Positions 58,396 through 64,000 of a stretch of 64,000 nt of DNA are shown one piece after another. This stretch comes from Acinetobacter sp. S54. GTDB lineage: Bacteria; Pseudomonadota; Gammaproteobacteria; Pseudomonadales; Moraxellaceae. How positions within the stretch are numbered: the stretch's first letter is position 1; each line of letters begins with the position of its first letter. Position numbers and translations under genes: made by a program. Where the stretch lies: positions 1-64,000 of the forward strand of contig NZ_JACVUI010000004.1 in NCBI RefSeq assembly GCF_016624945.1, read 5' to 3'. The notes beneath the pieces are model-generated. The model was not told the origin of the DNA. It did not search any database and saw nothing but the letters and a program-made list of their open reading frames with translations.

Positions 58396-59034
58396 ATGTC
58401 GACTGAGAACACCAACACTGTGGTTGCAGAAGAAATTCCAAACCTTTTGATTACTCCATCTGCACAAGAGTATTTAAGTGATCTGTTGGACAAACAAAAT
58501 ACTCCGGGAATTGGCGTTCGTGTTTTTGTTGAACATCCGGGTACTCCACGTGCTGAATGTTGTATGGCATATAGCGCACCTGACGAAGTGGTTCCGACTG
58601 ACTACAAACAGGATTATGCCGCATTTCCTGCTTACATCGATCAGCCATCTATTCCTTATTTAGTAGATGCTGTGATTGACTACAACAAAGACCGTTTTGG
58701 TGGTCAATTGACTTTTCGTGCTCCGAATTCCAAAGTGCCACGTGTTGGACCTGATGCATCAATTGAAGAGCGCATTACCTATGTACTTCAGTCTGAAATT
58801 AATCCAGGTTTAGCAGGCCACGGGGGCAATTGTGCTTTGGTTGAAGTACAGGATGATCCTGAAAAAGGGTTGACAGCAGTGCTCAAATTCGGAGGGGGGT
58901 GTCAGGGTTGTTCAGCAATTGATGTAACCTTAAAACAAGGGGTGGAAACGACTTTACGCCAGCATATTCCTGAGTTGCAGCGTGTTGTGGATCAAACTGA
59001 CCATACACAGGCAGAAGGTGCTTATTTCAAATAA
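58396..59034 (+). CDS. nfuA: Fe-S biogenesis protein NfuA
   Basis: NfuA carries a 4Fe-4S cluster to target proteins under oxidative or iron stress. The 212-residue product has an N-terminal A-type-like domain (NLLITPSAQEYLSDLLDKQN; GIGVRVFVEHPGTPRAECCM) and a C-terminal Nfu domain with LAGHGGNCALVEVQDDPEKG and the cluster-binding CxxC in GGGCQGCSAIDVTLK. GAGGA 8 bases upstream sets the start at ATG 58396; further in-frame ATGs lie in the preceding 15 bases. Confidence 0.96.
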   Translation: MSTENTNTVVAEEIPNLLITPSAQEYLSDLLDKQNTPGIGVRVFVEHPGTPRAECCMAYSAPDEVVPTDYKQDYAAFPAYIDQPSIPYLVDAVIDYNKDRFGGQLTFRAPNSKVPRVGPDASIEERITYVLQSEINPGLAGHGGNCALVEVQDDPEKGLTAVLKFGGGCQGCSAIDVTLKQGVETTLRQHIPELQRVVDQTDHTQAEGAYFK

Positions 59035-59054
59035 TCACGAAATATGACCTAAAG

Positions 59055-59083
59055 ACCTCTAGTTTAGCTAGAGGTTTTTTTTG
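59055..59083 (+). terminator. Terminator after nfuA
   Basis: ACCTCTAG (59055-59062) pairs with CTAGAGGT (59068-59075) around a 5-base loop and is followed by T8. Confidence 0.88.
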
Positions 59084-59120
59084 CCTAGAAATCGGAATTT
59101 TAAATAAAATATGTAGAAAT

Positions 59121-59139
59121 AATGATAATTATTATCATT
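59121..59139. promoter_or_regulatory. Fur box of the first tandem TonB receptor
   Basis: AATGATAATTATTATCATT is a perfect 19-base palindrome with a single centre base, very close to the Fur consensus (GATAATGATAATCATTATC and its 7-1-7 core TGATAATnATTATCA). It lies about 84 bases before the receptor start. This is the best Fur site in the window. Confidence 0.85.
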
Positions 59140-59222
59140 AGTATTGTTTTTTATATGTGAATTGTTACAATGCAATCGTTTTTTTAAGCTTCTTTTAATA
59201 TTTCTTAAAATAGGGGATGAAA

Positions 59223-61367
59223 ATGTCTCAACCTATATTGCGTACCGTACTCTCAGCAGCAATTGCTGCAACTCTTTTCTCCACAGTTCATGCAGCAGAT
59301 GAAGAGACTGTAAATGCTGAACAAAACACAACACAAACAGATTCTACAAAATTAGAAAAAATCGTTTTAACTGCCAGTGGTCAGGCAGTTGATTTAAAGG
59401 AAGCACCAGCTTCAATTTCTATTATTACTGCTGAAGAGATTGAAAAGCGTCCCGTATCAAGTTTGGCTGATGTATTAAAGCGTGTTCCTGGTGTAACAGG
59501 TGGTCTAAGTACAAATGGAGATGGGTCAAAAATAAAATTACGTGGTTTACCAGATAATTACACACTTATATTAATCGATGGTAAACGAATTGGTTCATCG
59601 CGTGATACTAACTATCGTCCAGATTTGGGCAGACAAGATTTAAACTGGATTACACCAGATATGATTGAACGAATTGAGGTTGTGCGTGGACCAATGTCAT
59701 CACTTTATGGTTCAGATGCGATGGGGGGAGTAATCAATATTATTACTAAAAAGATTCAGGATCATTGGACAGGTAGTGCAACTTATAACTATACACAGCC
59801 GACAACTTCTGGTGATAAAGGTCGAACGTTTCAAACAGGTGCAGTTGTCAGTGGACCACTCGCTGATAATGTAGGATTACGTTTAAACGCAAGTCAGATT
59901 CGTCGAGAATCTGATAAAGGTTATACTATAACCACTCCGCCTAGAGGTGGTGATGCGAATTTAAATAATGTGGAGGGTACAACAGGTTATATTAATAATA
60001 ACTTTGGTAGCCAATTTAACTTTAAATTGAATGATAATCATGACTTGTCTCTTGAAGCCACATACGGTATTGAAAAAAATTTAAAGGCAAAGGGTGTCAC
60101 TACACAAAATGGTGCAACTGGAGCAATAACTGGTCAAAATACAAATCAGAGTTGGGGTGCTGATAAATTAGAGAAACAGGGATATGTTGCATCTTGGGAT
60201 GGAAAATGGGGACATGAAATTACCTCAAAATTATCTGCTTATTACAACGATTATGATCAATCGGGCGATGGCTTAACTGCAAAATCCAATGAGTCGATTG
60301 TAGAAGGGCAGGTGAATTTACCATTTGACCTCATTGTGCCTAACAAATTAACTTTGGGTGGACAATGGCGTCGTTCAGAACTCAATAATACAGATACGAT
60401 TGGTACTCCCATCAAAGATGCTAATGGGAATGTAGTACCTAGCTATGATGGAGCTGATTATGAAGGAGTTTCAAAATTAGAGGGCAAAACTTGGGCGTTA
60501 TTCATTGAGGATACATTAGAGTTAAATGATAAGTTAAAGCTGACTCTAGGAAACCGTTATGACCATGACGAAAAATTTGGTGACCATAATAGTCCTCGTG
60601 CTTATTTAGTCTATTTGCCAAGTGATGATTGGGCTATAAAAGGTGGCGTGGCGAGTGGTTTCCGTGCTCCTACTATCAAGGAAAGTACAGCTGGTGCGGC
60701 TACTCAGTCGGGTGGAAATGGTTGCACGTCTTTAGCTTCAATGGGATATATTTCAGGTGGTTGTTATATGGCAGGTAATGCCGATTTGCAGCCAGAAAAA
60801 AGTACAAATTATGAAATAGGAGTAAACTACACAGGTTTTGGAACAGATATTAATCTGACTTATTTTTATACAAATTTTGAAAATAAAATTGAATATTCTC
60901 CTTTAGGGCAATTTAATGGGGTTTGGTGGACGCAGTTAAGAAATATCCAAAAAGCGAGAACGGAAGGGCTGGAATTTAGTGCATCCATTCCCTTAACTGA
61001 CCAATTTAAATGGACAAATAGTGCAACTTATTTCTTTGAAGCAAAAAATTTGGACACAGGTGCAGCCTTAATTAATACGCCAGAATTAACAGCTACTTCG
61101 TCTTTAGACTATCTTATTAATGATGCTTGGGGAGTAAATTTACTTGCAGAATATGTGGGTAAACAATATACAACCAATGTGACCAAAGACACAACTTTGC
61201 AAAAAGCACATACGGTATTTGGTTTAGCTACAAATTATGATGTGAATGATGACATTACGATCCGTGCTGGTGTTAATAATTTGTTCAATAAAAAATTAGC
61301 ACGTAGTACATCGGGTTATTATTTGGAAGGTCAAGCAGCATTTATAGGAATGACATATCGTTTCTAG
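59223..61367 (+). CDS. TonB-dependent siderophore receptor (CirA/FepA-like)
   Basis: The 714-residue outer-membrane receptor has a signal peptide (SQPILRTVLSAAIAATLFSTVHA), a TonB box-like KIVLTAS, and a plug with IKLRGLPDNYTLILIDGKRI and IERIEVVRGPMSSLYGSDAM. GGVINIITKK is the classic plug end. The barrel shows SGFRAPTIKE and ends FIGMTYRF with a terminal Phe. A ribosome site (AGGGG) 6 bases before ATG 59223 favours it over the ATG two codons earlier. A strong Fur box precedes it. Catecholate siderophores are the likely substrate by family, but the ligand is not determinable. Confidence 0.9.
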   Translation: MSQPILRTVLSAAIAATLFSTVHAADEETVNAEQNTTQTDSTKLEKIVLTASGQAVDLKEAPASISIITAEEIEKRPVSSLADVLKRVPGVTGGLSTNGDGSKIKLRGLPDNYTLILIDGKRIGSSRDTNYRPDLGRQDLNWITPDMIERIEVVRGPMSSLYGSDAMGGVINIITKKIQDHWTGSATYNYTQPTTSGDKGRTFQTGAVVSGPLADNVGLRLNASQIRRESDKGYTITTPPRGGDANLNNVEGTTGYINNNFGSQFNFKLNDNHDLSLEATYGIEKNLKAKGVTTQNGATGAITGQNTNQSWGADKLEKQGYVASWDGKWGHEITSKLSAYYNDYDQSGDGLTAKSNESIVEGQVNLPFDLIVPNKLTLGGQWRRSELNNTDTIGTPIKDANGNVVPSYDGADYEGVSKLEGKTWALFIEDTLELNDKLKLTLGNRYDHDEKFGDHNSPRAYLVYLPSDDWAIKGGVASGFRAPTIKESTAGAATQSGGNGCTSLASMGYISGGCYMAGNADLQPEKSTNYEIGVNYTGFGTDINLTYFYTNFENKIEYSPLGQFNGVWWTQLRNIQKARTEGLEFSASIPLTDQFKWTNSATYFFEAKNLDTGAALINTPELTATSSLDYLINDAWGVNLLAEYVGKQYTTNVTKDTTLQKAHTVFGLATNYDVNDDITIRAGVNNLFNKKLARSTSGYYLEGQAAFIGMTYRF

Positions 61368-61382
61368 AAGCTAATTGTAGTT

Positions 61383-61409
61383 AAAAAAGACGCATTAAGC
61401 GTCTTTTTT
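61383..61409 (+). terminator. Terminator after the first tandem TonB receptor
   Basis: GACGC (61389-61393) pairs with GCGTC (61399-61403), extended by A6 and T6 and ending in a T run. Confidence 0.85.
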
Positions 61410-61446
61410 ATTTAATTAAACTAAACAATGGCCTTGGTGTTAAATT

Positions 61447-61465
61447 ATGAATAATAATAATTCTC
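61447..61465. promoter_or_regulatory. Fur-like box of the second tandem TonB receptor
   Basis: ATGAATAATAATAATTCTC matches the 19-base Fur consensus at about 13 positions. It sits between the terminator of the first receptor and the start of the second, about 90 bases before its ATG. The match is weaker than at the first receptor. Confidence 0.5.
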
Positions 61466-61554
61466 GTTTTTATTGAATTTTACAATTTGTTTGCTAAAAT
61501 GCCCCCAAGTTTTAAGCTATTTTTAAGTTTTTAAGAAATCATAAGGGGCGGGTA

Positions 61555-63624
61555 ATGATTCAGCGTTCAATTTTAACGATATCAGTTTTAGCCAGTATGG
61601 CAGCAAATGCAAATATAGAGGTTGAGCAAAATAGCACTATAAGCGACAAGCAAGCAGAACACGTGAAACTTGAAACGCTTGTTGTTACTGCAACTGGTTA
61701 TGAACAGGATGTTTCAAAAGCGCCTGCATCCATGACAGTCATTAGTCGCGAAGAACTTGATAAACGAGAATATAACGATATAACCGATGTGCTCAGAAAT
61801 ACACCTGGGGTCGTAATTTCAGGCTCAGGTTCTGCTCAGACTGTCAGCATTCGTGGTATGTCATCAAACTACACCTTATTTTTGGTCGATGGTAAACGCC
61901 AATACTCTAAAGATGTGAATCCTAATGGAGATGATAATGGATTCGAAAAAAATATCTTACCACCTATAGCGGCGATTGAACGTATCGAAATCATTCGTGG
62001 CCCTGCATCGACCTTGTATGGTACAGATGCAATGGGTGGTGTCATCAATATTATTACTAAGAAAGTAAGTGATGAGTGGACAGGTACAGTTGAACTAGGT
62101 ACGTTGATTCAGGATCAAGGTGACGCTGGTGATATTAAGAATGGATCTATTTATATCGCAGGGCCACTTATTCCAAACAAACTGGGGTTACAACTCAATG
62201 TTAATAAACAAGAACGTGAAGAAGATCAATATGTCGGTGGTTTTCGTGGTAATAAACGAGAAAGTTTAAATACACGATTAACATATTTGATTAATGATAA
62301 TCATGACCTTGCTTTAGATGCCAATTTTGTTAAACAAGAAAGTGAGTCGACAGTTGGGAAAACAGTGGAAGCAGTAGCCAATGCTGCTGACTCATATTCA
62401 CGTAATTATCGTAATGTTTATTCGATTACACATAATGGGCATTACACCGATAATCTGAAAAGCACGACATATTTACAATACGAAAATTCTAAAAATCCTG
62501 ATCGTGAAAATACCACATTAGACACCAAAGGTATTGAACTAGAGACTTGGACGTTCAATAATCAATGGAACTGGACTTTAGCCGATCATATTTTATCTTT
62601 TGGTGCTTATTATAAAGACGAATCATTAAACGATAAGGCGACAAACCGTAATCCGAACATCCCGACATTTAGTGAGCTGACACGCTGGTCTGCTGCGGTA
62701 TTTTTGGAAGATACTTGGAGTATGACGGATCGTTTTAATCTTACAGGTGGTTTACGTTACGATTATGATGAAAACTATAAAGGTAATCTTTCACCGCGTC
62801 TATATGGTGTATATAGTTTCAATGATAACTTAACAGTAAAAGGTGGCATCTCAACTGGGTATAAACAACCTGACATCCGTTCTGCGACAGAGGGTTTTTA
62901 TAGTGTAACTGGGGGGGGCGGTTCTCCTACACCTACAGGGCGTGGGATCATTCGTGCCAATCCTGAACTTGATCCAGAAACGAGCGTATCTTCAGAGCTA
63001 GGACTGAACTGGAAAAATGATTATCTTCGAGCATCACTAACCGGATATATCACTCAATTTAAAGATAAAATTACCGAAGTTCGCACCTGTGAAACAGATA
63101 CTGATGGCTCTACAACCAATCGTAACAATGTTGCTGCATGGAAATGTGCCGAAGGTGCGATACCATTCTATTTTATCAGTGACCGTATCAATGTCGATAA
63201 AGCCGAACTTAAAGGTATAGAAGCGACAGTAGAGTCAGATGTGAACGAGTATATGACTGTAAGTGCAAACTATACTTATACAGATACAGAAATTAAATCT
63301 GGCGAGTTTAAAGGCCGTTCTTTAAATGAAATGCCTGAACACATGTTTAATATTACCATTGACTACGATATTAATGATGCTTTAAATATCTGGTCACGTT
63401 TGCATTATCGCGGCGAAACTTCTGCATATTTAAGCCGTACATCAATGTCTAATCCAAATCCAGGCTATAAGTTTTTAGATGTTGGTTTTAATTATCAATT
63501 TACCTCAAATCTGAAAGGTAAATTTGGTGTATATAACCTGTTAAATGAAAAAGCGGAAAATGCTGATGGAGATCAGTTACTGGATGGCCGTCGTTATGGC
63601 ATCAGTTTCGTAGCTAATTTCTAA
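61555..63624 (+). CDS. TonB-dependent siderophore receptor, paralogue of the preceding gene
   Basis: The 689-residue receptor has a signal peptide (RSILTISVLASMAANA), a TonB box-like TLVVTATG, and the plug segments VSIRGMSSNYTLFLVDGKRQ and IERIEIIRGPASTLYGTDAM, then GGVINIITKK. The barrel contains GGISTGYKQPDIRSATEG, a divergent form of the FRAP motif in the previous receptor, and ends ISFVANF. Plug motifs are near-identical to those of the upstream receptor, while loops differ. The start has GGGGCGGG nearby. The pair looks like an old duplication with changed ligand range. Confidence 0.9.
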   Translation: MIQRSILTISVLASMAANANIEVEQNSTISDKQAEHVKLETLVVTATGYEQDVSKAPASMTVISREELDKREYNDITDVLRNTPGVVISGSGSAQTVSIRGMSSNYTLFLVDGKRQYSKDVNPNGDDNGFEKNILPPIAAIERIEIIRGPASTLYGTDAMGGVINIITKKVSDEWTGTVELGTLIQDQGDAGDIKNGSIYIAGPLIPNKLGLQLNVNKQEREEDQYVGGFRGNKRESLNTRLTYLINDNHDLALDANFVKQESESTVGKTVEAVANAADSYSRNYRNVYSITHNGHYTDNLKSTTYLQYENSKNPDRENTTLDTKGIELETWTFNNQWNWTLADHILSFGAYYKDESLNDKATNRNPNIPTFSELTRWSAAVFLEDTWSMTDRFNLTGGLRYDYDENYKGNLSPRLYGVYSFNDNLTVKGGISTGYKQPDIRSATEGFYSVTGGGGSPTPTGRGIIRANPELDPETSVSSELGLNWKNDYLRASLTGYITQFKDKITEVRTCETDTDGSTTNRNNVAAWKCAEGAIPFYFISDRINVDKAELKGIEATVESDVNEYMTVSANYTYTDTEIKSGEFKGRSLNEMPEHMFNITIDYDINDALNIWSRLHYRGETSAYLSRTSMSNPNPGYKFLDVGFNYQFTSNLKGKFGVYNLLNEKAENADGDQLLDGRRYGISFVANF

Positions 63625-63649
63625 TCATTAGAGTATGTCATGACCATCT

Positions 63650-63675
63650 AAAAAAGCCGCATAAGCGGCTTTTTT
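63650..63675. terminator. Bidirectional terminator after the second tandem TonB receptor
   Basis: GCCGC (63656-63660) pairs with GCGGC (63665-63669), flanked by A6 and T6. It separates the receptor from the convergent incomplete gene at the right edge. Confidence 0.85.
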
Positions 63676-63678
63676 AAT

Positions 63679-64000
63679 TTAATTCAGAATATTCTTAACC
63701 TGCTCAGAATAATAAAACTTTTCCAGATAATGTCGTGCACGTTCACGCAAATGCTTGGATTGAATCAATTCTTGAATAATGGGAGTCAATAATTCAGTCA
63801 GTTGATTCTGAATCAATTCTTCATTGATATTTAAGTCGCGTAATAGCAAATCAAAAGAACGTTCCTGATTGCGTGCATACCAAGCATATACACCATCATG
63901 TACCTGCTGTTTTAGATAATCGGTCTGACGAATGTGTTCCCAAATTTCGTGACCAAGTCCAACAGTCTTGGGCAGGTCATTTACTTCGATATAATTACGC
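63679..64000 (-). CDS. Incomplete protein at the right edge, unknown family
   Basis: A minus-strand frame enters from beyond 64000 and stops at TAA 63679, giving the last 106 or so residues. It is helical, with EIWEHIRQTDYLKQQVHDGV, WYARNQERSFDLLLRDLNIN, and a charged end RARHYLEKFYYSEQVKNIL. It is uninterrupted and convergent with the receptor gene, sharing its terminator. I cannot assign a function from the C-terminus alone. Confidence 0.7.
   Translation of the reverse strand, partial: RNYIEVNDLPKTVGLGHEIWEHIRQTDYLKQQVHDGVYAWYARNQERSFDLLLRDLNINEELIQNQLTELLTPIIQELIQSKHLRERARHYLEKFYYSEQVKNILN

Overview
The window reads as a chromosomal segment of an Acinetobacter species (Gammaproteobacteria, Moraxellaceae). 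The evidence is low GC with A/T-rich intergenic spacers; the block tRNA-Gln / ispE / lolB / TPR protein facing hemA; a PBP2 (MrdA) close to what I remember of Acinetobacter PBP2; an oversized BamD; and the adk / small membrane protein / nth arrangement. I cannot name the species. Most of the window is core chromosome. There is no intact insertion sequence, prophage, CRISPR array or resistance island.

Layout. 1-12 kb holds housekeeping genes: tRNA-Gln (cut by the edge), ispE, lolB, a TPR protein, hemA, dnaG, bamD, rluD, pgeF, a flavodoxin-like reductase, smpB, coaD, a YfhL-type ferredoxin, the RNase P RNA gene rnpB and elongator tRNA-Met with a near-consensus promoter. 12.3-16 kb is an accessory-looking patch: a TonB-dependent receptor behind two Fur-like sites, an exported EF-hand protein right after it, and a fragment that looks like the start of a VgrG gene. 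16-20.4 kb holds cobQ and the sulfate-activation genes cysD-cysN, preceded by a small overlapping leader ORF. 20.4-30.3 kb has a citrate-type transporter, a CNNM/CBS membrane protein, a LysR regulator, isocitrate lyase, a nitronate monooxygenase-like enzyme, lipoproteins and an SDR enzyme.

30.5-36.3 kb is a complete urease cluster, ureD-ureA-ureB-ureC-ureE-ureF-ureG-hupE/ureJ. It encodes the three structural subunits, the four accessory proteins that insert nickel, and a probable nickel permease, and it ends in a terminator. 36-48 kb holds small exported proteins, a TSUP permease, rsmD-mrdA, a DUF445 protein, adk, nth-rsxB, gdhA and a META-domain lipoprotein. 48-59 kb holds B12-dependent metH, a Pit-type phosphate transporter with a clear Pho box, D-serine dehydratase, a DUF1090 protein, an unrecognised 510-residue protein, a rhomboid protease and nfuA. 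The right end carries two related TonB-dependent siderophore receptors in tandem, each with a Fur-like site, and an incomplete gene running off the edge.

Themes. Iron-regulated uptake appears three times, each time with operator-like sequences. Other genes deal with nickel/urea nitrogen, sulfate, phosphate and cobalamin-dependent methionine synthesis. I found no clear new defence or secretion system. The less ordinary items are the receptor/EF-hand pair, the leader ORF in front of cysD, the CysN tail that looks like a decayed APS kinase domain, a 42-codon membrane ORF whose stop lies in a strong hairpin, the stand-alone RsxB with a long tail, and the VgrG remnant.
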